Assembly: GCF_029760915.1 (NCBI RefSeq)
Contig: NZ_CP121685.1
Location: forward strand, 1,276,001-1,340,000
Origin: Olleya sp. YS
Lineage (GTDB): Bacteria; Bacteroidota; Bacteroidia; Flavobacteriales; Flavobacteriaceae
DNA: 64,000 nt
Direction: 5' to 3'
In this document: in pieces, positions 17,545-24,995 of the stretch
How positions within the stretch are numbered: the first letter of the stretch is position 1
Layout of the letters: every line of letters starts with the position of its first letter
Program-made: the position numbers and the translations under genes
Notes under the pieces: model-generated
The model's input: the letters and a program-made list of their open reading frames with translations, nothing else
What the model was told of the DNA's origin: nothing
The model's database searches: none

Positions 17545-18082
17545 ATGCTTCAGATTCATTAGTATCTTCAGGTGCATCAATAGGATTGTTTTCCTCGCTG
17601 GCAGCCTTTATAATATCAGGAAATACCATTGGAGCAAGAGATTTTACAGGTTTATATAAAATAGACTCTTTGACATGTTCTTCATCTACAAATGAGATGG
17701 TACTATTCATTTTATCAAAAACAATCAATAAAACACTTAAAATCAACCCTACTTTTAAGGCACCAAAAACTGCTCCTAAAAGCTTATTTAAGATTCCTAA
17801 AGAAGCAAAATCCGCTAACTTTGTAAGTGCTTTTCCAGCTAAACTAATAGCTAGAATAATAATAACAAACGTTATGGCAAATGCAGTAATATTTATTGTT
17901 TTTTCGTCCCATGACGTTTTATCCATCAAAAAATTAGAAGCAAAATAACTAAAATGGATGGCACCATAAACTCCAGCTACCAATGCAACAATAGAAGCTA
18001 ATTCTACAAAAAGTCCTTTAAATAATCCGCGTACCAATCCAAATAAAAGCAAAGCACCTAAAACAATATCAATAACAGCCAT
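17543..18082 (-). CDS. CvpA family membrane protein
   Basis: 179 residues from the ATG at 18082; a longer in-frame start at 18127 would add 15 residues (KVAKLIYICLKSNI) made of repeat-like spacer and is less likely. Four hydrophobic segments: MAVIDIVLGALLLFGLVRGLFKG, ELASIVALVAGVYGAIHFS, ITAFAITFVIIILAISLAGKAL, LGAVFGALKVGLILSVLLIVF. GLVRGLFKGLFVELAS is the CvpA signature. CvpA was named for colicin V production; its general role is linked to envelope integrity. The tail is acidic (ENNPIDAPEDTNESEA). Divergent from the gene at 18151. Confidence 0.85.
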   Translation of the reverse strand: MAVIDIVLGALLLFGLVRGLFKGLFVELASIVALVAGVYGAIHFSYFASNFLMDKTSWDEKTINITAFAITFVIIILAISLAGKALTKLADFASLGILNKLLGAVFGALKVGLILSVLLIVFDKMNSTISFVDEEHVKESILYKPVKSLAPMVFPDIIKAASEENNPIDAPEDTNESEA

Positions 18083-18111
18083 AATATTAGATTTTAGACA
18101 AATATAAATTA

Positions 18112-18139
18112 ACTTTGCGACTTTCAAACTTTATACTTT
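18112..18139. repeat. Degenerate ACTTT repeats between divergent genes
   Basis: ACTTT recurs at 18112, 18120, 18128 and 18135, spaced 8, 8 and 7 bases, in the spacer between cvpA and the gene at 18151. It resembles the other heptad-type spacers of this window. Confidence 0.6.
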
Positions 18140-18150
18140 TAACCTGATAC

Positions 18151-18507
18151 ATGTCAAGAGACGAACAATTAAAACAACGCTGGGAATTAGTGGTTACAAA
18201 ACTATCTAACCAGTTTGCAGATGGAGATATCCTAGATTTAGATGCTATAATATATTTAATTGGTGTGCAAGAGCTAGGTCAGTTAGAGCGTAAGTTTAAA
18301 AAAGACCACAAATTAGACTTAATGCATATTGCCATATGTAAACTATTATCGCCTTATGGATATTATGAGTTTGATTTTGTGGATGAAGATGGTTGGCCAC
18401 ATTACAAAGTAAAAGAAGCATTACCACATTTAAAAGCAGGAGAGCAAAGTATATTAATGAAAGAAGCTATTGTTAACTATTTTATAGAAACCGAGTATAT
18501 AGAGTAG
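18151..18507 (+). CDS. Conserved protein of unknown function upstream of pheS
   Basis: 118 residues, no signal peptide or membrane segment, mostly helical by appearance (RDEQLKQRWELVVTKLSNQF, ELGQLERKFKKDHKLDLMHIAICKLL) with an aromatic segment GYYEFDFVDEDGWPHYK. I recall similar proteins encoded in other flavobacteria but know of no function. It is followed by pheS after about 33 bases, so the two are probably co-transcribed. Confidence 0.7.
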   Translation: MSRDEQLKQRWELVVTKLSNQFADGDILDLDAIIYLIGVQELGQLERKFKKDHKLDLMHIAICKLLSPYGYYEFDFVDEDGWPHYKVKEALPHLKAGEQSILMKEAIVNYFIETEYIE

Positions 18508-18540
18508 AAATTATTAAATTTGCCAATCATTACAAGATTT

Positions 18541-19560
18541 ATGATAGACAAGATTAAAGAACTTATTGCAGAAGCTGAAGCTTTTAAAGCACAAACTAAA
18601 GATGAGGTAGAAGCATTTCGTATAAAATACTTAGGTAAAAAAGGATTGCTAAACGAGTATTTTGCTGAGTTTAAAAATGTAGCAAACGATCAAAAAAAAG
18701 AATTTGGTCAAGCTATTAATACACTAAAAAACACTGCTCAAGATAAAGTAAATGCGCTTAAAGCAGAATTGGATAGTGCTACAGACAACTCGACATCTAA
18801 TTTAGATTTATCGCGTCCAGGAGAGCCTATTACTATTGGTTCTCGTCATCCTATATCTATAGTGAAAAACCAAATTATAAACATTTTTTCCAATATTGGA
18901 TTTAATGTTAGTGAAGGTCCAGAGATTGAAGACGATTGGCACAACTTTACAGCATTAAATTTACCTGAATACCATCCAGCAAGAGATATGCAGGATACGT
19001 TTTTTATACAAACTAATCCTGATATTTTACTACGTACACACACCAGTTCTGTGCAAGTGCGATATATGGAAAATAATCCACCTCCAATTCGTACCATATC
19101 ACCAGGTCGTGTGTATAGAAACGAAGCGATATCTGCTCGATCACATTGTTTTTTCCATCAAGTAGAAGGATTATATATTGATAAAGACGTCAGTTTTGCA
19201 GATTTAAAACAAACGCTACAATACTTTACAACCGAGTTATTTGGAAAAGCAAAAATTAGATTACGTCCATCATACTTCCCATTTACAGAGCCAAGTGCTG
19301 AGGTAGATGTATATTGGGGCTTAGAGACCGAAACTGATTATAAAATCACCAAAGGTACTGGTTGGTTAGAAATTGGTGGTTGTGGTATGGTAGATCCTAA
19401 TGTATTAACTAATTGTGGAATTGATGCAGAAGCCTATTCTGGTTTTGCATTTGGAGTTGGTATTGACCGTATAGCCATGTTGTTACATCAAATTAGCGAC
19501 ATTAGATTACTAAGCGAGAATGATGTTAGGTTTTTGAAGCAATTTAAAAGTGCATTATAA
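18541..19560 (+). CDS. pheS: Phenylalanyl-tRNA synthetase alpha subunit
   Basis: 339 residues from the ATG at 18541; an upstream TTG at 18520 would add seven residues not expected in the family. N-terminal coiled-coil arm (IKELIAEAEAFKAQTKDEVEAFRIKYLGKKG), then the class II catalytic core: GFNVSEGPEIEDDWHNF, HPARDMQDTFF, LLRTHTSSVQVRYM, RVYRNEAISARSHCFFHQVEG, GWLEIGGCGMVDPNVL and the motif 3 end GFAFGVGIDRIAMLLH. It charges tRNA-Phe together with PheT, which is not in this window, as is common in Bacteroidota. A perfect hairpin terminator follows. Confidence 0.97.
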   Translation: MIDKIKELIAEAEAFKAQTKDEVEAFRIKYLGKKGLLNEYFAEFKNVANDQKKEFGQAINTLKNTAQDKVNALKAELDSATDNSTSNLDLSRPGEPITIGSRHPISIVKNQIINIFSNIGFNVSEGPEIEDDWHNFTALNLPEYHPARDMQDTFFIQTNPDILLRTHTSSVQVRYMENNPPPIRTISPGRVYRNEAISARSHCFFHQVEGLYIDKDVSFADLKQTLQYFTTELFGKAKIRLRPSYFPFTEPSAEVDVYWGLETETDYKITKGTGWLEIGGCGMVDPNVLTNCGIDAEAYSGFAFGVGIDRIAMLLHQISDIRLLSENDVRFLKQFKSAL

Positions 19561-19591
19561 ATAGTTTTACTATACTCTAAATAAGAATATT

Positions 19592-19627
19592 AAAAGCTCA
19601 ACTAAAATTTTAGTTGAGCTTTTTTTT
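19592..19627 (+). terminator. pheS terminator
   Basis: AAAAGCTCAACTAAAA is followed directly by its complement (19592-19607, 19608-19623) and further T. The 19628-19801 remainder holds no gene; I see only a small AGGC/GCCT hairpin near 19741-19760 in the leader of the lectin gene. Confidence 0.9.
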
Positions 19628-19801
19628 ACCTGTTTTTGTTTACAGGTATTTATACTCTGGTTTTAACATATTGATATTCAGATATTTGTAACGTAATCAA
19701 ACTGTAATTCGATTGACTAGCTAGTTGTTTTTGATTATAAAGGCGGTTTCTGAAAAGCCTATTATAATAGAGTAAGATGACATCAAAAAAACTAAATAAT
19801 T

Positions 19802-20146
19802 ATGTCTACTTTTAAAGTAAATATCCCAGCAGGTCCATTATGGAGCAATGCAGATGCAGAAGAGAAAGCACCTAAGATAGCAGCTGCTCACCAAGGAAAA
19901 TGGACAGGACAATGGAATACTGTTATTGAGTCTCAAATGAGTGTTATTGAAGTTGAATTAAACGTCAAAAACTCAGGTCCAAACGAATTTAAAACGCTTG
20001 TATTAGCAGGTCCTATTTGGAACAATGAAGCCGCACAACAATTAGGACCTGTAATTGCAGCGTCTTATGGTGCTGAGTTTACAGGTAATTGGAATACGAT
20101 TACAGAAGGAGTAATGAGTGTAATCGAAATTAAATTCAAGTATTAA
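19802..20146 (+). CDS. Two-repeat mannan-binding lectin of the MVL type
   Basis: 114 residues made of two homologous halves: FKVNIPAGPLWSNADAEEKA...PKIAAAHQGKWTGQWNTVIE..MSVIEVEL (about 4-53) and FKTLVLAGPIWNNEAAQQLG..PVIAASYGAEFTGNWNTITEG.MSVIEIKF (about 64-113). The length, the two-repeat plan and motifs such as AGPLWSN, GPxIAA, FTGxWxT and MSVIE match what I know of Microcystis viridis lectin (MVL), a 113-residue protein that binds the Man-GlcNAc core of oligomannose. No signal peptide, no cysteines: it would be cytosolic or leave by an unusual route. It is monocistronic, between the pheS terminator and its own terminator. Identity with MVL was not computed; the family call is strong, sugar binding is inferred. 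Confidence 0.88.
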   Translation: MSTFKVNIPAGPLWSNADAEEKAPKIAAAHQGKWTGQWNTVIESQMSVIEVELNVKNSGPNEFKTLVLAGPIWNNEAAQQLGPVIAASYGAEFTGNWNTITEGVMSVIEIKFKY

Positions 20147-20174
20147 AACGCTATTATTTTAGTATTCTTTAAAT

Positions 20175-20218
20175 CGATTTTACATCTTACTAAAAACAAG
20201 GTGTAAAATCGCTTTTTT
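20175..20218 (+). terminator. Lectin gene terminator
   Basis: CGATTTTACATCTT (20175-20188) pairs with AAGGTGTAAAATCG (20198-20211), followed by CTTTTTT. Confidence 0.85.
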
Positions 20219-20273
20219 CTATAGTATTAATCAATATTTTTGCATTGTTTCTAATAAAAAATTTTTAATTAAT

Positions 20274-20669
20274 ATGAAAAAAGACATCCACATCCCAAAA
20301 GTCGAAAACGTCTATATAGCAGTTGTTAACGAGTATAATGACATTTATAAGACCCAAGATTGGAATGCCTACATTATAAATGATAAAGAGGTTGATTTAG
20401 ACACCATATTAATTGTTACTAGTGGTTATTCTGAAGATAAAATGACTTCCATATTCAGAAAAAAACTAGATAAATTACCAAAAAAAAGCTATGCTAAGAT
20501 AGAGTTGATGCAAGAAGACTTATTTGCTATAAACAACCAGTTTAAAGTGACTTTTTTTGAAGATAATACGATGTTTGATAAAACCTATACGTTTAGAAAA
20601 AACACCATAAATTTAAAAGCGTTACAACCCATACCTTTAATGGAGGCTCGTGGTGTGTTGGTAAAATAG
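20274..20669 (+). CDS. Conserved flavobacterial protein of unknown function
   Basis: 131 residues. No signal peptide or TM. It begins MKKDIHIPKVENVYIAVVNEYN and has alternating beta/alpha appearance with a C-terminal beta segment (FKVTFFEDNTMFDKTYTFRKNTI). I recall related proteins in flavobacteria, sometimes wrongly labelled as a phenylalanyl-tRNA synthetase subunit because of the nearby pheS; nothing in this sequence resembles a synthetase. Monocistronic; a repeat-filled spacer separates it from gpsA on the other strand. Confidence 0.7.
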   Translation: MKKDIHIPKVENVYIAVVNEYNDIYKTQDWNAYIINDKEVDLDTILIVTSGYSEDKMTSIFRKKLDKLPKKSYAKIELMQEDLFAINNQFKVTFFEDNTMFDKTYTFRKNTINLKALQPIPLMEARGVLVK

Positions 20670-20674
20670 CTTCT

Positions 20675-20720
20675 AGCCTTTAACAGTTTGCTAATAGCCA
20701 AAAGCAAATAGTAAACAGCT
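20675..20720. repeat. Degenerate intergenic repeat between convergent genes
   Basis: AGCCTTTAACAGTTTGC-TAATAGCC-AAAAGC-AAATAGT-AAACAGCT shows GCT/AGC words every 7-8 bases and partial self-complementarity. It fills the gap between the two stop codons. Confidence 0.55.
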
Positions 20721-20724
20721 AATT

Positions 20725-21726
20725 CTAATCCAACTTTTCCGTCAGTTTTTTAAATACTTTTTTAGCATCTTTACCTTCATATAAAACTGCATAAACTGCA
20801 TCTATAATAGGTGTACGTGTTTTCTTTTTGTTTTTTTCGTTTAATAGATGTGCAGATTTTGTAGCATAATACCCTTCTGCAACCATACTCATTTCCATTT
20901 GGGCAGATTTTACCGTGTAACCTTTACCTATCATATTTCCAAACATGCGGTTTCTAGAAAACGTTGAATAGCCAGTTACCAGTAAATCTCCTAAGTAAGC
21001 CGAGTTGTTAATGTTACGTTTCATTTTATGCATTTTTTTAATAAAACGTTTCATTTCTCGTATGGCATTACTCATAAGCACGCTTTGGAAGTTATCTCCA
21101 TAACCCAATCCATGTGCAATTCCTGCAGCAATAGCATAAATATTTTTTAGCATTACAGCGTATTCGGTACCAATAATATCGTCACTAATTTTAGTTTTGA
21201 TATAATCGCTAGATAACACATCTGCAATAGCTTGTGCTTTGTTTTGGTCTGCACATGATATAGTAAGGTAAGATAAGCGCTCTAATGCTACCTCTTCTGC
21301 ATGACAAGGACCAGCTATTACGCCAATATTCTCAAAAGGAATGTTGTAATTATCATGAAAATGCTCACCTAACAGTAAACCAGATTCTGGTAATATACCT
21401 TTTACTGCAGAAACCACAGTTTTACTGGTAATATCTATTGACAACTTTTCTAATTCTGAATTTATAAAAGCAGACGGAATAGCAAATATTAACACATCTG
21501 CATAAGTTGCCATCTCGTTTATGTCGTTAGTTAGCTTTAATTGTTCTAAATGAAACTCGACAGAGCTTAAATAACTAGGGTTATGTTGCTCTTTAAGTAA
21601 ATGTTCTTTAGTATATACACTACGCATATACCATCCAACTTCGTTTAGGTTTTCACACAGCATTTTTACAATTGCAGTAGCCCAACTTCCAGATCCAAAA
21701 ACAGCGTATTTTAATTGTTGACTCAT
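20725..21726 (-). CDS. gpsA: Glycerol-3-phosphate dehydrogenase [NAD(P)+]
   Basis: 333 residues. Reduces dihydroxyacetone phosphate to sn-glycerol 3-phosphate for phospholipid synthesis. The Rossmann motif is YAVFGSGSWATAIVKML (GxGxWxTA) at the N-terminus; SAVKGILPESG, VIAGPCHAEEV and the catalytic lysine region EYAVMLKNIYAIAAGIAHGLGYGDN are all present. Cytoplasmic. Length is normal. Monocistronic, with an exact -7 box just upstream. Confidence 0.95.
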   Translation of the reverse strand: MSQQLKYAVFGSGSWATAIVKMLCENLNEVGWYMRSVYTKEHLLKEQHNPSYLSSVEFHLEQLKLTNDINEMATYADVLIFAIPSAFINSELEKLSIDITSKTVVSAVKGILPESGLLLGEHFHDNYNIPFENIGVIAGPCHAEEVALERLSYLTISCADQNKAQAIADVLSSDYIKTKISDDIIGTEYAVMLKNIYAIAAGIAHGLGYGDNFQSVLMSNAIREMKRFIKKMHKMKRNINNSAYLGDLLVTGYSTFSRNRMFGNMIGKGYTVKSAQMEMSMVAEGYYATKSAHLLNEKNKKKTRTPIIDAVYAVLYEGKDAKKVFKKLTEKLD

Positions 21727-21747
21727 ATAAGGGATTAAATTCTATAT

Positions 21748-21755
21748 CAAAAATA
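21748..21755 (-). promoter_or_regulatory. gpsA promoter -7 box
   Basis: CAAAAATA on the plus strand reads TATTTTTG on the minus strand, an exact TAnnTTTG about 22 bases before the gpsA ATG. Confidence 0.45.
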
Positions 21756-21805
21756 CATAAAAATTAATTCTTTAAATAGCCTTGATAATCAACTGTTTAG
21801 CATTT

Positions 21806-21822
21806 TTGGCACGCCTTTTGAA
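21806..21822 (+). promoter_or_regulatory. Sigma54-like (-24/-12) promoter
   Basis: TTGGCACGCCTTTTGAA matches the RpoN consensus YTGGCACGRNNNTTGCW at the whole -24 box and at TTG of the -12 box, with the required GG-N10-G spacing; the C of TTGC is A here. It lies about 35 bases before the lipoprotein start at 21857. It is the only such site I noticed in the window. Confidence 0.5.
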
Positions 21823-21856
21823 AATGGTGTAGTATCAATCCTTAAAACGACAGATT

Positions 21857-22813
21857 ATGAAGACGATAAAATTACTTTCGACATTTGCTTTAATAGCAAC
21901 ATTATTTACTTCTTGTTATACAGAAGTAGTAGTAGACAATAATGGATTTGATTCTACACCAGTAAGTATCAATCAATTGTTAAATAGCCATGAATTATGG
22001 TACGTAGCAGTAGAAGAAACTATTGGATTTGGCGAGTCCCCTTTTTTACAAATAGCTTTTACCGTATCGTTTAGAAACGGAACCCTTTACGCTAATAACA
22101 ACTTAGTTGGTATTGGTAGTCAAGGTAACGGATTTGGTATACCAATTGGTTATTATAATGCTTATGATATGATTTTGGATATCGACCATGATATTGATGG
22201 ATACGATAGTTTTGATGTCTATCAAATAGATAATAATACTATAGAATTGTACAATCCTTTTAATGATACCTCGTATTTTTTACATGGATACCAACGTAAT
22301 AACTTTGATTACGACTTTGTATTCTATGATAACATCCAATACTTTTTACAAGAGTATGAAGCTTGGGAAAAAACATACACCAGTAACTTTGGAGCTTTAA
22401 ATGAGTTTGATAACGAAAACTACTTACAGTTTTTATCTGGCGGAAATGATAATACGTTTAGAAGCAGCCAAGATCCAAACGGTGTTAATTCAAACAATTT
22501 ATATTGGGATTATACAGGGTTATACAATGTTGGAAACGTTAACGGTAACATGTATTTAAAAACACTAGTCTTAGATTATGATTATTTTGATAATGAGTTA
22601 TTTGAATTAAGTGTTATAAACGACCAACGTGTCGAGTTGTATCACCCAAGTTCTGGAACAGTTTACGAGTTTACAGGTAGAGGATACATTGAGTATTTAA
22701 AAGTTGGAACGGAAATAAACAAATCAAAATCTTCTGGACTTAAAAAGCGTGTACAACACACTACAAAAAAAGAAAACACTAGAGAGAATACTAGAAAAAA
22801 TACAAAATCATAA
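21857..22813 (+). CDS. Lipoprotein of unknown function
   Basis: 318 residues. Lipoprotein signal MKTIKLLSTFALIATLFTSC with Cys20. Two similar halves can be made out: WYVAVEETIGFGESPFLQIAFTVSFRNGTLYANNNLVGIG with DIDHDIDGYDSFDVYQIDNNTIELYNPFNDTSYFLHGYQRNNFDYD, and later DYTGLYNVGNVNGNMYLKTLVLDYDYFDNELFELSVINDQRVELYHPSSGTVYEFTGRGYIEYL, suggesting an internal duplication of a beta domain. The extreme C-terminus is very basic (KKRVQHTTKKENTRENTRKN). Related flavobacterial proteins are, as I recall, often mislabelled nicotinate mononucleotide adenylyltransferase; no such motif exists here. Possible sigma54 control. Confidence 0.75.
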   Translation: MKTIKLLSTFALIATLFTSCYTEVVVDNNGFDSTPVSINQLLNSHELWYVAVEETIGFGESPFLQIAFTVSFRNGTLYANNNLVGIGSQGNGFGIPIGYYNAYDMILDIDHDIDGYDSFDVYQIDNNTIELYNPFNDTSYFLHGYQRNNFDYDFVFYDNIQYFLQEYEAWEKTYTSNFGALNEFDNENYLQFLSGGNDNTFRSSQDPNGVNSNNLYWDYTGLYNVGNVNGNMYLKTLVLDYDYFDNELFELSVINDQRVELYHPSSGTVYEFTGRGYIEYLKVGTEINKSKSSGLKKRVQHTTKKENTRENTRKNTKS

Positions 22814-22842
22814 ATACAAATTGAATTAGTTAGTTAGTTTGT

Positions 22843-22878
22843 AAAAACCGTTTAAGGCTTAAGCTTTAAGCGGTTTTT
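22843..22878 (+). terminator. Lipoprotein gene terminator
   Basis: AAAAACCGTTTAAGGCTT is followed at once by AAGCTTTAAGCGGTTTTT, pairing with two G-T pairs and ending in a T run. Confidence 0.85.
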
Positions 22879-22910
22879 TAATTCCCTTTAAGTATAAAAA
22901 CAATCCACAT

Positions 22911-22955
22911 CAGTTCGAATATTTTGCGAAGTATAGCGAAATGTATCGAGAACTA
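22911..22955. repeat. Imperfect palindromic element (REP-like)
   Basis: AGTTCGAATATTTTGCG and CGAAATGTATCGAGAACT face each other around GAAGTATAG. Words of this type (AGTTC-TCGA, cGAAnnnnnnTCGA) look like dispersed Bacteroidota intergenic palindromes. It lies between a terminator and the LysM gene. Confidence 0.5.
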
Positions 22956-23069
22956 TTTTTAATGATTGATTTGCATTTCCCCAAGAGTTGTTAACATAAG
23001 TTGCAGTTGGACAACTAATTTTCTAACTTTAGGACAATTATATAACACTTAAAAATAACAATTACAATT

Positions 23070-23564
23070 ATGGGATTATTTTCATTTATTAAAAACGCAG
23101 GTGCTAAAGTATTTGGGATTGGTAAAACAGATAAAGAGGAAGCAGCAGAAGCAGCTGCAGCAGAAGTAAAAATGGAAGCTTTAGCTGCTAGAAAACTGGA
23201 AGAAACAGCAAGAGATTTAGATTTACATGTCGAAGGATTAAGTATATTTATAGACGATGATGCAGCAACCATTTCTGGTCAAGCAGCAGACCAAGCCACT
23301 AGAGAAAAACTAGTTTTATTAGTAGGTAATAGTGATGGTATTGCAACAGTAGATGACCAAATGACGGTTGCAGAAGCAGCAGAAGTTATACCAGAAGCGC
23401 AATTTCATACTGTAGTTAGTGGTGATACATTAGGTAAAATAGCAAAGCACTATTATGGTAATGCTATGAAATATCCAGAAATTTTTGAAGCGAATAAACC
23501 TATGCTAACAGATCCAGATAAAATTTATCCAGGACAGGTATTACGTATTCCGACTTTAGACTAA
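23070..23564 (+). CDS. BON-LysM protein (Kbp/YgaU type)
   Basis: 164 residues. N-terminal MGLFSFIKNAGAKVFGIGK followed by an Ala/Glu-rich helix, a BON domain (about 45-105: LDLHVEGLSIFIDDDAATISGQAADQATREKLVLLVGN) and a C-terminal LysM domain (about 112-162: FHTVVSGDTLGKIAKHYYGNAMKYPEIFEANKPML..PDKIYPGQVLRIP). This is the architecture of E. coli Kbp (YgaU), a cytoplasmic potassium-binding protein. No signal peptide. Monocistronic, closed by a strong terminator. Potassium binding is inferred from the family. Confidence 0.9.
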   Translation: MGLFSFIKNAGAKVFGIGKTDKEEAAEAAAAEVKMEALAARKLEETARDLDLHVEGLSIFIDDDAATISGQAADQATREKLVLLVGNSDGIATVDDQMTVAEAAEVIPEAQFHTVVSGDTLGKIAKHYYGNAMKYPEIFEANKPMLTDPDKIYPGQVLRIPTLD

Positions 23565-23584
23565 ACTAATTATATTTTAAATTG

Positions 23585-23617
23585 AAAAAACACCAACTGT
23601 GAGGTTGGTGTTTTTTT
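23585..23617 (+). terminator. LysM protein gene terminator
   Basis: AAAAAACACCAAC (23585-23597) pairs with GTTGGTG plus T run (23604-23617). Confidence 0.9.
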
Positions 23618-23630
23618 GTTATTTAAATTT

Positions 23631-23764
23631 CGTTTAACGGTCTCGTGTATGAGCTGTAGCGGATTTTATTCGACTACTTTTCAGATAGCAATATACTTTA
23701 TTTAAGCGAAAAACAGTTCGAGTTTACACTTAAACCGCTATTGCTTATACACGTTGTTGTACGC
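23631..23764. repeat. Palindromic intergenic element, left flank of the Rieske-Crp pair
   Basis: Starts CGTTTAACG and ends TTGTACGC, six bases before the Rieske stop codon. Inside, GTGTATGAGCTGTAGCGG (23645-23662) faces CCGCTATTGCTTATACAC (23735-23752), an 18-bp inverted repeat with 4 mismatches around a 72-base centre. A shorter element with the same two ends, in opposite orientation, lies at 25584-25639. Read in gene direction it ends GTTAAAC, which also fits GTTRRRY of integron attC sites, but no integrase is seen. Confidence 0.7.
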
Positions 23765-23770
23765 TGGCTT

Positions 23771-24931
23771 TTAATCTTTCGATTTTTCGAGGATACTGTC
23801 AACTAATGATTCGAATTTCACTAATAACTTTTCATAGCTTCCAGTAGTCATTGGAACAGAATTATAGAATTCAAAAGTTTTTTGTTGCAGAATTGCCATT
23901 TCGTTGTCTTCATTAATAGCATTCCAAAAAATATTCCCATTCAAGTCCCAATACTTTGTTTCTTTTTCTGTTGTTGGTTCTTTTGGTAAAAGCATAAATG
24001 ATTTGAATTGCGTCGTTTTCTCGTCTAATGGACAAAATGTAACAGCCATAATATGGTCTGGTTCAATTAAGATTATTGTATTGGGGAAAATATGAATCAG
24101 AATATTTGCGCCTTGTCTTAAATTCCATTCCGAAGTTGGCTTACTTTGAAATTCTTTCATTATTCTTTTCGGAAAGATGATACTATGGTGTAATTCGTTT
24201 TCGGTATTTACACTTAAATTATCCAAAAAGTATGGCCCAATTGTATTAGCGTGTGCAATCTTAAAATGATATCCTTCTAGCGCGCCATCAACGATAAGTT
24301 TCCAATTGCAATTAAGAATTTCAGATTTATGAAAATATGGATAGAGTTCTCCAAATTCAAAACCTTTTGTCAATTCATTAATCTCTGTCAACCATTTATC
24401 TATATCAATACTACCTTTTAATTCTGAATTGGGTAAGACAAATACCATTCCAAATCGTACCCAACAATCCAACTCGATTAGACTATGTGTAGTTTCTGAA
24501 ACGTCATTAAATCCTTGTGGATGAAAAACGCCCTTAAGACAACCAGCTGTATCGTAAGACCAAGCGTGATAAGGACAAACAATGTTGCGTTTTATATGGC
24601 CTTTTTGTTCTTCCAACAGTTTTACGCCACGATGCCTACACATATTTATAAAGGCTCTTACAATTCCATCTTTCCCTTTGATTACAATAATAGGAATACC
24701 TGAATCCTCGTGTAAAAAATAATCGCCTTCCTTCTTTAAATCACCAACTGCACCTGTAATAATTGGATGATTTTGAAAGATTTGTTTTTGTTCCTTCTTA
24801 AATCGTTTATTCGAATGATAACGTGAAGTTTCTATGCTATGTGTAATACCGTCAGCATCAGTTTTATTTTTCTGTTTTTCAAGATTTTCGAAAACTGTTT
24901 TAATTGTGGCTATTTGTCTTTCTTGATTCAT
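23771..24931 (-). CDS. Rieske-type ring-hydroxylating oxygenase, alpha subunit family
   Basis: 386 residues. The Rieske [2Fe-2S] site is MCRHRG (Cys98, His100) and CPYHAWSYD (Cys119, His122). The catalytic domain has the bridging Asp215 and the mononuclear iron histidines 222 and 227 in DGALEGYHFKIAHANT; the third carboxylate is probably in the NEDNEMAILQQ block. No ferredoxin or reductase gene is adjacent, so the electron donor must be elsewhere. Family members hydroxylate or demethylate aromatic rings, quaternary amines or sterols; the substrate is unknown. The Crp/Fnr-like gene lies 64 bases upstream on the same strand, and the pair is framed by two related palindromic elements. Confidence 0.9.
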   Translation of the reverse strand: MNQERQIATIKTVFENLEKQKNKTDADGITHSIETSRYHSNKRFKKEQKQIFQNHPIITGAVGDLKKEGDYFLHEDSGIPIIVIKGKDGIVRAFINMCRHRGVKLLEEQKGHIKRNIVCPYHAWSYDTAGCLKGVFHPQGFNDVSETTHSLIELDCWVRFGMVFVLPNSELKGSIDIDKWLTEINELTKGFEFGELYPYFHKSEILNCNWKLIVDGALEGYHFKIAHANTIGPYFLDNLSVNTENELHHSIIFPKRIMKEFQSKPTSEWNLRQGANILIHIFPNTIILIEPDHIMAVTFCPLDEKTTQFKSFMLLPKEPTTEKETKYWDLNGNIFWNAINEDNEMAILQQKTFEFYNSVPMTTGSYEKLLVKFESLVDSILEKSKD

Positions 24932-24995
24932 AAATTATTCTAAATGTTTAGATTAGAAAAATATTATGAATAATTGATTTTGCTCTTGACAAATA

